From Ectocarpus siliculosus (lineage: Eukaryota; Sar; Phaeophyceae; Ectocarpales; Ectocarpaceae), in assembly GCA_000310025.1 (NCBI GenBank), contig FN648482.1, positions 127,565 to 191,564 on the forward strand: 64,000 bases of DNA, written 5' to 3'. Under the pieces are notes generated by a model, which saw nothing but the letters and a program-made list of their open reading frames with translations, made no database searches and was not told the DNA's origin. The position numbers and the translations under genes were made by a program. Each line of letters opens with the position of its first letter. Positions within the stretch are counted from its first letter, which is position 1. Below are positions 20,700-32,579 of the stretch, piece after piece.

Positions 20700-21540
20700 C
20701 TGCTTTCGAAAAAAAAACTATATATTTGGTGAGTTGAAAGGTGGTGTCAGCGAGGCTGATGAATGTGTTAAATTTGAAACACAGCAAACGTTCAACCGTT
20801 GACTCTTTGCACACCAGTGAATGTTGTGTGTGTGTTAATTCATCCTCCGAGACACTCTGTTCAAATGCCCACAGAACCTGTGTTCTATCTATATTGGCAC
20901 GAAGAAGGAGGAGCCCCTCTTTCCAAATGAGGCGCTACAAATATCGAAATATCCATACAATGACCGAAAGACCGACAGACTATGCATACATAATCATAGG
21001 GTCGAGATATTGCCATGCTCATCAACCGGATATATAAATACGCAATAGCTGTGCTCCCGTGCAACATCGACTCGAAGCAAGTCGAAGCAAGCAAGATGAT
21101 CTTCAAGCAAGTCCACCACAAACGCATGATGTATCAACCTCTGGTAAATGTTGTAGGCATTGCATCTTCTCGTGCACGATTATTGATATCAGCGCCGGCC
21201 AGACACGCGACCATCATCATACGACACTACTCTGCCAGAGACAACTCGTGGTGTACGCTGACTGCACAACAACACAAGCACCTGATGATGTCTCTCCGGC
21301 TTGGTAGGGGAGGCCAGGAAAGGACCATGTACTTGGTTGGTCATCCTTGGTTGGTGATCTTCTATTTTGCGGCACACACCGGGGGGGGGGGCGGGGGGGG
21401 GGGGAAGACGATTTTGTGCACCCTTGACTTCCCGCGGATTGCGTCCGTTTGAAAAGAGAGTGTAAGTTGATGGCGCAGAAAAAGCCGAATTTGTTGTTAC
21501 GTGTGTCAAGCCCCCTCCCTCATTGCTTATTATGCTGATC
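20700..21540. other. Unassigned; G-rich tract near 21380
   Basis: A near-uninterrupted run of about 24 G (21379-21404) could form a G-quadruplex. No gene is recognised. Confidence 0.5.
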
Positions 21541-21543
21541 TGT

Positions 21544-21795
21544 AGCCATGATGGCTACCAAGTCTGCGGGAAATCGGGACGGTAGACCTTTGAGTGGTAG
21601 ATGGTGGTGCATGTCAGCTGTCGTGAAAGGAACATGTCGTTGGCAGGGTCGGAGGACCACGCTATTCTCGACATCTTTAGGGAGAGGTAGATCGATAGGC
21701 AAGCAGGTCCATAACGTATGATGGTTACCGAATCTGCGGGAAATCGGGACGATAGACCTTTGAGTGGTAGATGGTTGCGCATGTCAGCGGTTGAG
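21544..21795. repeat. Direct repeat pair, about 75 bp, 172 bp apart
   Basis: TCTGCGGGAAATCGGGACG followed by TAGACCTTTGAGTGGTAGATG occurs at 21565-21604 and 21733-21772, with related flanks (ATGATGGYTACC before, GCATGTCAGC after). Confidence 0.85.
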
Positions 21796-21799
21796 AACG

Positions 21800-23320
21800 T
21801 TCGCTCCTCACCACCGGTTTCCTTTTCTCGTACTTCTGTGTACTGCGTGCCGTAGCTTATCACACGCCAACACTTTCGCATTTGGTTTCATACCCTTTGG
21901 CCGCGTCGTCTCCCTGGAAAACATACAACGGTGTGTTGTCGTACCGTACATCCGGGGAGTGGGCAAACTGGATTGCTCGCACAACAGCAGGATCCCGGTT
22001 CCATGGCAATAGGTCGTTCAGATAGTCAGCCACGACCTCCTGCTCACCTGGGGCAGTCGGGTTCGTAAAAATGGTTGTGGAGATCTTTGATGATGTGGTT
22101 GCGTCTTCACACTGCGTCAAACGTAATATTCCCTTCCATGTACGGTTGGAACGTCGTCAACACTAAAATCCACCCGGCGAGTAGAATCAGATCTCGTCAA
22201 GGAGTGTTACAATATCTGTTCCGCCCGTCGTTTGTGGCATGTTTGAATACCGTAGCCCTTGGAAGACGCCGGAACCACATCATCTATTGTCCGGGCGGTC
22301 AGCTTCCCTATTCTGCAGTTGAGGTCCCCTTCAGGGAGAACGTCGCTGGCCAGCACGTCCGTCTAACGGGCGTTTCTGCTCTCAAGTGGTCGGGATGTGG
22401 CATCCCTACCTAATAGAATCGATGCCTTCGTGGAAACCCCAACCATTCGGCGGAGATCCGGCGGTCATGTAGAATTGTTTTATTGTTGTCTTGTTCTTTT
22501 GCGCTGACCATGCCCCATGTTTTAGTGATCACTCTTCATAATCACTATCTAAGCAAACCTTGCCCTTCGGGCGGTGAGTAAACCTAAGACATTATGACTT
22601 TATCCCGAGACAGACCGAGCTGCAACATTTGCTCTCAGTTTGCTCTGTCGCTGAAGAGTAAACCTCTGCTTGTAGGCTACACAACAGCCTACGGATACAA
22701 CCGATGCCTGCAAACGCACAGTATCAACGACTGAGATGCCAAACCATCAACAGCCGCTTCATGGTAGAAGGATGTATGGTTGGGTGTGCTGGGGTGCTGG
22801 TGGACCTGTGTGGACCGCGTTTTCGCGATAAATATCAGGGATGTACGTTATCGGTATCCCGGTAGTTTACCGGTACAAAAGGGTTGGCGGTTTACGTAAA
22901 TATGTCAAAAACTGAGCTAATTCTCGTCGCCTTCGTTTGTGGGGGGAAGGAACGTGTCCAATCGATGGGGGTTCCTTGTCTATCTCTCTTCGAAGACCCT
23001 GTGCTTACCACTGCCTGCAACTAACTGAAGCCATCTAAACCATATCGACACACATGACCCATTTTGATCTGCCGAGGACTTTCTGTCTTCGCCCTCTTGT
23101 CCCCCCTAACCGATTCGTCGAAATCAATCACCCTATTCCGCCTTTTTCCTTTCGATGAAGTGGCGGGCCTTGAAGTACCGCCCGATGCTCGGGACCATCA
23201 ACACTGCTACGTCCGTGAGCAAATGCTTTCACTTCCTTTTCCATTCAACAAAATATGCTCGCCTCATGTGGGCGCGTGTGCATGGACGTGTTTTCGGTGT
23301 ACATGGGCAGACACCTGAAG
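21800..23320. other. Unassigned intergenic sequence
   Basis: Short ORFs only (up to about 112 residues) and no shared repeat. No exon is claimed. Confidence 0.4.
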
Positions 23321-23323
23321 CAG

Positions 23324-23666
23324 ACCTAGGCCACCGATCGAAGCCAGACCGGCCATGACGTGCTCTCTGTTCCTTGTCCTCTGTAGGGCTAGATTTGCTC
23401 AGCAGCTCGTTGATCCCATCATTCGAAGTCGTCGTCTGCGTGTGCACAAGCTCTCTGTTACAAATTGATTTCAGGCCTTCAACACATCAGTCTATTCTCA
23501 AGTGAGGCATAACAGAACAATATCGCAGTTCGAAAAAGCAACGTACACCACGCGCATGCGTCTCTCCGTCGATGGAGAGGACGAGCTGCTGAACAAATCT
23601 ACTCCAGCAGAGAGCAAGAACAAAAAACACATCTTGGCCTGTCTGGCTTCGATCGGTGGCCTAGGG
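23324..23666. repeat. Imperfect inverted repeat, arms about 96 bp
   Basis: Arm 23324-23420 read on the minus strand matches 23571-23666 on the plus strand, including an identical 25-bp core with CTTCGATCGGTGGCCTAGG. The minus copy reads INELLSKSSPTEDKEQ and the plus copy reads DELLNKSTPAESKNKK then HILACLASIGGLG. The latter loosely resembles the cytosolic N-terminus and first helix of sugar-porter MFS proteins. They could be inverted relics of a first exon. The protein assignment is weak. Confidence 0.5.
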
Positions 23667-23669
23667 AGC

Positions 23670-24720
23670 GAGAACCTCGTGTTCCCAACAGACCATGGGT
23701 TCGCCTGTTCCTTGACTGGAAAATGGTTGGTAAATGCAACGTGCTGTGTTGCACCACCAGGTGTACCCTCTACCTATACGTCAGTGGCAGCGTGTTCATT
23801 TTCTATCAGTACTCCAGCCGCAATCTGCACCTGCACGTTACAAGCAGCGCACTCCTGAAGGTCCTCTTCAGCTGACATCTTCGGCACCAACGATGCTGTC
23901 GTCGTCCAGCACGCTGCTGTCTTCCTGGATCTGGGTATATTTAACGTCTGTAACTCCATCCTCCTTCTACAGATCCAATTTGTCTTCATCGATGTTCCTG
24001 TACTTTACCTACCACCTTGGGCTCCTAACGTAACAGCAGTACAGCGGGTGTGGTACCCCGTTGTCGGCGCATGTAGCTGAGGTTTAGGTAGAAAGTGCAA
24101 TATCATCCACACACAGGCGCCAAGCTGTCTTGACCCGAAGGTTATAGACTTGACCCAATGAAGTCGAATAGAGTTGTTCTTGTAATACCCAGTGTTACGA
24201 ATGCTGCCTGGTATGAAGAGGTTGAGCGGCATTTGATGGTATCGGTTTTTCGGAGTGGAGCCACATCTCTCCTTACGACGCCACAATGACGTAGAGATTT
24301 GGTTCCCTGTCCACGCTGTTTGGTCTCCGGTACAGGATTGTGTATACCTGGAGGCCCCGACAACATCAACTCTTGCAATGAAGCCTTCAATTCTTCTGCG
24401 ATCATCCTGGGGTACGCGGAACTTATGAGGCAAGTACCACTGCAGCTCTTCGATGCTTATCCGACCAAACACCACGAATTCATCTTGTGCGTTTGCGGTT
24501 CGACGGCCCACGGGAACATGTCTCACAGGCCCACATACCCCTCACACGTTTTTTTCAGCGCCAGTCACGTGCAACATCGATGTGCGGTCACCTTTGGATT
24601 GGTGTTGTGTGCTCTCTGTCTGCTCGGCGGTGTGGATGGAGTTTGTATGGGCAGGGGTGTAGGGGTACATGGGGCACTCGCCAAGTTGGGTTCCGGTTAA
24701 GGATTCGATATGATCATTTT
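23670..24720. other. Unassigned intergenic sequence
   Basis: Overlapping short ORFs on both strands (longest 173 residues, minus, 24005-24526) without a recognisable domain. Confidence 0.4.
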
Positions 24721-24724
24721 CCAT

Positions 24725-26200
24725 CTGTTGTATTCGTTCGAGTTGCTTTATCGTTATCGAGTTCTAGATCACCAAGGATAGAGAGAGAGAAGGGGTAGGA
24801 ACAGCCGCTGAAAAACACACAATCCTCGCGCCTGATTCCCCGTCAAAAATGTCTCTTTCTCTCTCTCCGCACGCAAGTCAGCTGTATCCAGCTTGGGCAA
24901 AACCTGGCTACTGCTACACGCAGGGGTCTGGAGTGACCAAGCCCCCAAATGGTGCTCGACTACCAACTACACTCAAGCCGAGGTCTACTCAAGACTACTG
25001 CTCATATGCAGCCGGTCATGCTACTGCCCACGGGCAGTCAGCCCCTCGTTCCACATATCGTACCTTCCCCCGGCCGCCTCACGTCAGACCTCGTCCCGTT
25101 CGCCAGTTTTCGCGACACCCTACGCGAGTCCTCGACATTGTTCTTATTTTACTGCTGGTACACCCGACGACCATTTTCCTTCTCTCTGAAATACCTGCTC
25201 AGAAATATCCCCGCCCGATACCAACGTCGTAGCGCCCCCGATACGTATCGAAGGTAACGCGTGGTATTGGGGCCTCGTCCGGACTCGGCAACGACGTCTC
25301 GTAGCGCCCTCAGCGCTCTACTACTCTACTTCACCACTTATACCGCCCACCCCTTCTCGCGGAAGGACGACAGTCGTGCGGAGTCGAGCAACGTCGCATG
25401 ACACGATAACAGCTCCACAACAAGCAACGACTGCCCCGCCACTCGCTCTTACCCCCGACTGCGGTCCCCTAGCGTGACCCCGCGTCCGCACACGAATGTT
25501 CCCGTTCTCATCCTGATCACCCTTGTTGTGACCACGAAAACGCAACTTGAGCCGATCGGCGTTGCGGTAGTTGCGGAAGTCTAGTTGCTTCTAGCCAAAA
25601 ATGGAGCTGTTTCCCCCCGTGTGAGACAATGATATGCGTGTGCTACACCAACGCCGTTGGCGAAAACCTCGTCAGACCGAGCAATGAAGAAGAAACTGAG
25701 ACCAGGACACAGCCACATGCCCCGTCCACCTGCTCCCCAACCCGGGACCCGGCATTCCGCGTCACGAAGCATGCACCAGGATACTGGTAGGCGCACACGA
25801 CGCGGGGTGCCTAGAGCTACGTGATTCCTTGCGCTCCCTCGCAATACGCATTTGTGCAACGGCGACGAGATGTCAAACTCAACAGACCCGTCCACCCTGT
25901 GGTGGATCTGCACCGCTGCTAACTTTCCTGAAATCGTACCATTTATCGGAGTTGCTCCCTACCTCAAAGCACCGTGCAGAAAAATCAATCAGCTCCGATA
26001 CCCGGCGGCCGTTGGAGATGCCACCGTGGAAATATCGCGGCTTGCCTCTATCATGCCTCGAAACGTGTACCACGATTTGGAACCCGGCGCGCAAGTGCGT
26101 CTAGACGAAGACGCAATTGATTGCCCGACGAGCTGCACGCCAAGATATGACAAGGGTGCGTAAACGCAGGGATTAATCACCGACAGATTCGGTTCGTTCT
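24725..26200 (-). mobile_element. YR element D (strongly degraded)
   Basis: A left-repeat relic at 24725-25010 (GACCAAGCCCCCAAATGGTGC corresponds to the conserved CCAAATGGTAC block) is followed by a recombinase pseudogene. Divergence is clearly higher than between A and C, so it is an older insertion. Confidence 0.7.
25250..26200 (-). pseudogene. Tyrosine recombinase pseudogene, element D
   Basis: Fragments in several frames match element A: QLVGQSIASSSRRT, FDISSPLHKCVLRGSARNHVALGT, FFFIARSDEVFANG (Arg I), and MRFRGHNKGDQDENGNIRVRTRG. No intact HxxR or tyrosine box was found. Many indels. Confidence 0.8.
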
Positions 26201-26249
26201 TGTTCAAACCGAGAGAACCGAGAAAATTCAAGAGAACAGTCTGCAACAC

Positions 26250-26914
26250 AATTCCACAGTTTTTTTTATTTTCGTTTTTTTAGTTGGCTGTTCCAGTGCT
26301 GCAGCCGCGATGGCCGCCGAAGGGAGCCCCGCTGCTGCCACGCGCGCCTCAAACCGAATGCCGAAAGGAAAAAGAAGGAATGCATGAGGCAACGCGAATC
26401 GTGTCGCGCTTGGCGCGTCTTGTTCGCGTTCGTGCGCTCTGCAACCACCTGGCGGTAGCCTCTTACGCCCCCGGATGTTGCACTTCTTCCCTCGGCCGCT
26501 GGTGCTACACGCTTGGCGCATGGCCTCCGGGCTGAGGAGAAAAATACACTACTTTGGCCACCTGTCCTATGTTGGCCAGTGCCTCAATCCTTCGGCGTGC
26601 CCACGTACTACTCCGATGATCCTCTCTCGCTCTCACAAGCGCTACGACCTACGACACGGGTGCACGTGTGCTCTCCTCTGGTGTCGAGATATTTTTGGGA
26701 GGCACGCGAAATTTTGTCTACGTATACCAGTCCCACTGTTCCAACAATGATGCTTTCAACTCTTACGGTTTCAACAAACTACGGGTTATTCCGTCTTCGA
26801 CAACAAAATTGACTTTTTTCAAATCCCGATTTGGGTGTAGATTATCCTGTTGTACATCCTTAAGAGTTACTTGGGTGTAGATACGTATTTTCGAATATGG
26901 ATGGATGTGAAATC
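26250..26914. other. Unassigned; two overlapping ORFs
   Basis: 26475-26750 and 26513-26812 are open on the plus strand upstream of the sulfotransferase exons. Neither shows a recognised motif or clear splice signals. They could hold an upstream exon, but I cannot support it. Confidence 0.3.
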
Positions 26915-27085
26915 GAGACTCTAAAGCCTGACCTCAAGCCAACACCATACGTGCTACATGGGCTGGCGCTGGCTACGTTCTAGGTTGATGTCCCGGTGGC
27001 GGAGTTCTAGGATGAAGCGCCTACGGTGGGTACTTCGAGGGCAGTTCATGGGCTGCCCATGGAGCCCCATGGGCCGTTTAGAAGA
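26915..27085 (-). repeat. CCCATGGGC-type dispersed repeat, copy 1 (inverted)
   Basis: Reverse complement matches 44098-44270: GGCCCATGG ... CCCATGAA, CACCGTAGGCGCTTC (CACCGTGGGCACTTCC in the other copy), and two TCAACCTAGAAC-like blocks. Non-coding. Confidence 0.75.
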
Positions 27086-27232
27086 ACTTCCAGTAGTGTG
27101 GAAGATTGTGGTCAGGACTGATTAACGTGTCGATAGTATCTGTTGTTCCTTCTGCTCGCAAGCCAGTGTCCGGCCCGAGAGGGTCACGATGTTTCTGCCG
27201 CTTCTTCACCACGAATGCCTTGTAATCTCTAG

Positions 27233-27423
27233 CCATTTATGCGCTCATGTTGACCAACTGCTGGTCGTTTGGTTCGTTTGCTCTCTATCGCCCTAGAGGC
27301 CCTTTGGAGGCTATCCGGAAGAACTGCCAGTACTTCACGCTATTGAGACACCCCATCGATCGCCTGGTCTCGGCATTTTTCTATTGCCCAACAGACCACG
27401 ATCAGCAATTTAGGCCTCCGAAG
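27233..27423 (+). CDS. Sulfotransferase, internal exon with 3'-PAPS motif
   Basis: The exon is bounded by an acceptor (TGTAATCTCTAG|CC) and a strong donor (CCGAAG|GTATGT). It encodes 63 residues including YFTLLRHPIDRLVSAFFYC, the 3'-phosphate-binding signature of PAPS-dependent carbohydrate sulfotransferases; the first Arg and the Ser contact the cofactor. Such enzymes act in the Golgi, moving sulfate from PAPS to polysaccharides. In brown algae the targets would be sulfated fucans (family knowledge, not shown here). The exon ends in phase 0, and the next exon at 27669 starts in phase 0. The upstream part with the 5'-phosphosulfate loop was not found. The exon enters mid-codon, so it is not the first. 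Confidence 0.8.
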
Positions 27424-27668
27424 GTATGTGTGTGCAACACGTTCCGCCGATGGGTTGTGGCGACTTATCTGATAGCGGAAATATCGCTACACTTGGGAAC
27501 AGGCGTCTTAGGCATCCCGTGTGATGAAATAGGGTCGTCACCGTTTGTACACATGGACGGTGTTCTACATTCATAGTTTCAAGTTTTCGGTGGCAGCATT
27601 CCCTCTCTGCGGGGCGACCGACAGGCGCTAAATCGCGCTGGCTACGCGCGTCCCCGACACATTCTCAG

Positions 27669-27809
27669 TGGTGCGGAGACACGGACCACCCGGTACCCGC
27701 GATCGATCGCCTGTTGGACTTCGCACAGCAGTACTGGCAGAATAAGGCATACAAGCAGATGGCGTATGGCATGTACTGCCCCCCTGGTCTCATCTGTGAA
27801 GCGACAGAG
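27669..27809 (+). CDS. Sulfotransferase, second recognised exon
   Basis: Acceptor GACACATTCTCAG|TGG and donor ACAGAG|GTAAGA bracket exactly 47 codons in phase 0. The peptide reads WCGDTDHPVPAIDRLLDF and onwards, then QQYWQNKAYKQMAYGM, CPPGLICEATE. It follows the 27233-27423 exon in the same phase after a 245-bp intron. The segment fits the region after the 3'-phosphate-binding motif in this family, where the substrate-side helices and a Cys pair lie. Its 3' partner is probably the exon at 52998. Confidence 0.75.
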
Positions 27810-29182
27810 GTAAGAGTGACATGGTGAAACGTGTTGTAATGGCGCTTTGACGCTATCCTAACTTTTTTTTCGGTGAAGCAATGGCGTAGTGTCAGAACTT
27901 GCCGTGGGTGTTTAGTTCGTTGAACGGGATACATCGGGTACAACCATGGTGGGTATGCACAAGAGTACACCACTTATTTGGGTCGGTTGATTTCTGTCCA
28001 TCACCAAACGTGTGGAGTCTGGCACGAGTTACAGCTTAGACAACGTCTTCTCCCCGGGACGGGGTACACGTGGGGAGCTCGAAGCGTGTCAAGAACCCAG
28101 AAAACGCTAGTGTTCGCTTTCACGGATAGGTTTTCGCCGTGAGGTCCCGCTCTGATAACCGTTGGATGCGCCACCGAACATCAATCAAAAGCAAGCGGCT
28201 TAGCTAGACTGTGACCTGGTTGCCGAGTTCACGAAGTGAAATGGCTTCTTTTACAACGTCGTTGCGCTTCCTCCCAAACCCTCACAGGCATCCGTCTGAT
28301 TATGGCCGCCCGCCCCATTGGGGGGCGGGGGGGCAGTCCTTACCCCTAGTTTATGTTGGATTCAAGTATGAGAATGAGCCAGCGTCAAAACCCCGAATCT
28401 GGCACCCTCACATGGGCCAATTGTTACCGTGTCATTTTTTGGAGATATTTTGCCCCCCAACGGGAAGATGACCCAAAAAGGGATCTACAAAAACGATGGC
28501 CCCCTTCTTGCGGTGCTGGTCGATCATTTTCTCTTCCGAGTCATCGATCGAAAAAATAGACCCTGCAACGGCCGTCCGTTGTCAGGGATATGCATCATTG
28601 CTTGATACCTGCGTAATACCAGTAGCATCATGAGTCACGCAGTTCCCTCTATAGTCGATTGCAGCAACACAACAAGACATATCTGTCTGTGTGATGCGTA
28701 TGCGCCAATACATGTGTTCTACACGTGTAGCCTAGGGATGATAGGTTGAGAGTTGAGGATACTTGCCCTTGAGTAGATACACAGCAGTGGTTGAAGCTTG
28801 CGTGTAGAAGTCGAGCAGGGAGACTCTTAATACGTCAGAGAGATTGTCCGAATATTTGTGGTGAAACTTTTGGGTTTGTCCGAACAGACCCCGAGAGATC
28901 AGTACAGCGAGTAGATCTCCGGAGAACCCTGCTTTGGCGGTTGGTTTGAGTTTGTTTTTTGTTTTCGAGATGAGATGTGAGGGCGCTCGCGCCCTTTTGC
29001 TCACTTTCATCTTCTACCATCAAACCCAGGCCCTGGGGTCAGCCTGTAATTAGACATCTAAGTTTGTTTCTTCGTTCCGAGGCACACATCAAGTTGCATC
29101 GGCACTCTCAGTGTATCCTCTGTGTAGGCTACTGTACAACCACAGCCTACGAAGCGACCGCGGCACACAGCACACACACACC

Positions 29183-29213
<31 letters not shown>

Positions 29214-30195
29214 ACTGCTGTTGCTGAGATGCCTGTCGCCGAGAGCCGTCACATATACGAACACCTTCCACCGCTTGGGTTTTTTGGTTATTTCTCCCAA
29301 GAAGCAGCACAAACTTGATAGCTATACCCGCGAGGTCCGTCTTGGGTGGTGGCTGATAGAGACCACAAGGCGATTGGAGGCACGGAAGCTGAGGTGGCGA
29401 GAGCCGTCAGCGTCAACATCATCCGAGACCACCGCGCGAGCAACCATTGTTTTTTCTCTATTGCCCGTGTCCCAACTTTGGTTGATCGATGTTCCCGTCC
29501 CCCGCCACCCACTGAAGCAACAGCGATGACATACATACGTATCGGCCATGACCTGTGCTTATGGTCCGTCTTTTGTGGTGGTTGACACGGACCAGGAGGC
29601 TAGAGGGCGCCCAGCAGAAGGGTCGCAACAGTTAACTGCACACCAGAAACGACCAACCGCTGCTGGGTCCACGCTCTTCTCTTGGCTCGTTTGCCTCTTG
29701 TTTGCCTCACACATCGGGTTTTCCACCTGGTCCAGTCGAATGAAAAACAACGGCTACCACTGATGCTACCCACTCTGCACCAGTCACATGACACCGCTCG
29801 TGTGAAGACCGTGAGAGTTTGTGGGGATCAACGGACGAGAGATTCAAGTTTGTAACGTGAGCGCCATGTGGTTGTGACAAAAATAAGACAAGAATTTTTA
29901 GCAGCCCCAACCTGTCACGCCGTTCCTCAAAAAAAGACAGGATGGTGTGGCCAAAGGGTTGTAATATTTTGCCGTTTTTTTTGCTGAAAACAGACACCCT
30001 AAGAAGGGGTTAGTTGGCCAGTTGTCATATTTTCGCATAAAATATTGCAAACGACAGCCTAAGGCCGAGTCTTACGTTGTGAGTTTTTCCGGATTGGATT
30101 TGGGGGGGGGGGTCTTTTTCTGAGCTCAAAAAATTATTTGGGCATCTTACGGGTAGGAAAATGCAGTCATCTACATTATAGTATTTTTTTAGTGA
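27810..30195. other. Intron or intergenic sequence with simple repeats
   Basis: Holds the short R1-related fragment (28211-28275), a GC-rich palindrome (GCCCGCCCCATTGGGGGGCGGG region at about 28307-28330) and a (GCT)n tract at 29183-29225. If the sulfotransferase is one gene, this is the start of its long intron. The ORFs here have no domain support. Confidence 0.45.
29183..29225. repeat. (GCT)n microsatellite
   Basis: About 13 GCT units with one interruption (GCTACT), preceded by a short CA repeat. Confidence 0.95.
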
Positions 30196-30199
30196 AATA

Positions 30200-30725
30200 T
30201 TTCATGGAAGTCCATGGAAGTCCATGGAAAAAATGAAAATTTTCATGGAACTCCATGGAACTCCATGAAATATTTCATCATGGAAGTCTATGAAACATTT
30301 CATGGACGTTCAAGAAATATTCCGGTGACGCCAACTTGGTTGATAAATGCCGACAATGAACCTTGGCTGTGTTTCGACATTGATTTCCATGAAATGTGTG
30401 CATGGGCTTCATTGGACTTCCAATAAACTTCTAACTTGTTTCCACGGAGCTCCATGGACTTCTAAGAATGTTCTCATGGAACTCCTCTCACTTCCATGAA
30501 AAGTTTCATGGAACTCCTTCGAGTTCCATGAGTCCATGGAGCTCCATGGAACTTTTCATGGAAGTCCATGGACGTCCATGGAACTCTTCATGAAATATTT
30601 CATGGAAGTCGAAGGAGTTCCATGAAATGCCATGAAATGTTTCATGAAAGTCCAAGGAGTTTCATGAAAAGTTCCATGGAGCTCCATGGACTTCCGTAAA
30701 ACATTTTCATGGAATTCCATGAAAA
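30200..30725. repeat. CATGGA palindromic array 2
   Basis: Dense TTCCATGGAA, TTTCATGAAA and CATGGAAGTC motifs, often at 10-11 bp spacing. Both strands read alike. No ORF of interest. Confidence 0.9.
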
Positions 30726-31004
30726 AAAAAATAATAATAAAAAAAACTACCGTTACAATAATTGAGATGAATCACACGGCGGGCTCAAGGTGCATCTGCT
30801 CCAAGTCGAAATAAAAGTGAGTGGTGGACGCCATCCTCCGCCCATCAGCAGAGCCGCGGGAGAAGCCAAACGGCCGGGCACAACTACATAATCAATAATC
30901 GGGGTAATTTTGTTCCATTTTGGGGGTGGGGGGGGGACATATACATCCCCATGTATCCTCGGGTTTTCCGCCGACGCGTCGGCGCTTCGGCGTCCCGCCC
31001 TCGC

Positions 31005-31410
31005 ATGGAACATTTCATGGATGTTCATGGGCTTTCATGAAAGATTTCATGAACGTTCATGGATTTTCATTAAATGTTTCATGGACGTCCAAGGCCTTTC
31101 ATGAAAAATTTCATGAACGTTCATGAAATGTTTCATGGACGTCCATGGCCTTTCATGAAATATTTCATGAACGTTCACGGGCGTTCATGAAAGCATGTCA
31201 TGAACGTCCATGAAATTATTCCATGAAATGTTTCATGACAAGGAGCGAAATTATTTCATGGAAAGTTTCATGACAAAAATGTCATGGACACCCACGGAAC
31301 TTTTCACGGAATGCCGTGAAAACTTTCATGGAATTCCATGCATTTCCATGGAACTTCCATGGAATTCCATGGAAAACCATGGAACTTTTCATGGAAAAGT
31401 ATGAAAATGT
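31005..31410. repeat. CATGGA palindromic array 3
   Basis: Same family as 20410-20690 and 30200-30725. It is separated from array 2 by about 280 bp of other sequence that contains the palindrome GCCGACGCGTCGGC (about 30970). Confidence 0.9.
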
Positions 31411-31569
31411 ACAAGCCCCGGAAAATGGCAAGTTCCAACAGCCCAAATATTCCTGAGATTCCGGCCGGCCTGTTAGAGAATCGGCCCATTTTCCAACAGC
31501 CATCGGGTTTAAATATCGCTGTTTGAAATGGGGGGGGGGTCACCCTCTGGTCACACACATCCCGATCGT

Positions 31570-32400
31570 GCCAGAACGAGGAACTACATCACCGTCTGCT
31601 GGCCACACAGCGGCCAGTATCATGAGGTCACGCACAAACCCCCTGCAGGTATCTATAATTCAGGTCGTTCTGCGTCGTGTTGGCCGCACACGAGCCGAAA
31701 ACGTCAAGCCTGACACATTGCTCTGCTGACGCTCTTGCCGTTCGGCCGAAAAGAGCCATTTTTGCGCCTGCTGCATGTGTGACCAGTTGAAAACGCACGC
31801 CAAAGAGAGGCCTTAGGCGGTCGACGTCCACAAACTGCAGCCAATGGCGTTTGGTCATACTCACACCTCTGCTCGCGTACAAGAAACAGAGCGTATTGTC
31901 CAGGTTTGATTGCACACGGCCTGCAAACGTGAACCAAACGCATGTTGCGGTGTTGACGTTTTGGGCCGCCTGTTTATTCCGTGTGTCACCCGCTACCTGT
32001 CAAAAACGCATGCCAGAGAGACGCCTTTCGTCGACGACATCCACAAACGGCAGCCAGTGGTATGTCGTCATGCACATATGTTCTGCTCGCGTCCCAGATC
32101 CAGAGCGTATTGTCCAGTTTTGATTGCACACGGCCTGTACACGTGAACGGATGTGTGTTGCGGTGATGACTTTTTTTCCTATTTTTTGGTTGCTCCAAGC
32201 GTGATCAGTACACAACGCATGTAAGACAGAGTGCGTTGGCCGACGACATCCACAAACTGCAGCCCCTGGCGTGCGAATATCTGCATGCCCTCTGCAGGTG
32301 ACCCAAAAACAGGGCGCTCGGTGTCTTGTTGGTCGCACACGAGCCAAAACCGTGTACTGAAGCATGTTGTGACCCACAAGAACGACTTGAATAGACCATT
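31570..32400. repeat. Tandem array with a unit of about 200 bp, 3-4 diverged copies
   Basis: Units share CGACATCCACAAACNGCAGCC, GTATTGTCCAG, TTTGATTGCACACGGCCTG and TTGGCCGCACACGAGCC in a similar order. On the minus strand the units give repeated peptides (LPFVDVVDERRLSGMRF, LQFVDVDRLRPLFGVRF, LQFVDVVGQRTLSYMRC). The longest frame, 32000-32578 minus, is 192 residues. It is either a satellite or a decayed gene with repeated modules. Confidence 0.65.
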
Positions 32401-32579
32401 CTTCCCCCAAGAAAAATATATACATATGCCTCGAGGAACCGTAAGAACGTCGTTTGGATCTGGATAATTTCTCCCATGCAAACCACCCCCCCCCCTCCCG
32501 ACCGAGAGCAAAATTATATCTCCGATTGTAATCATGACGTAAGACGGCGATTTCGTTTTGTCGCGGGACAGCTTCCACG

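Noticed and set aside
26475-26812. Upstream exon of the sulfotransferase
   Set aside because: Two overlapping frames with no 5'-phosphosulfate-binding loop and no convincing splice pair.
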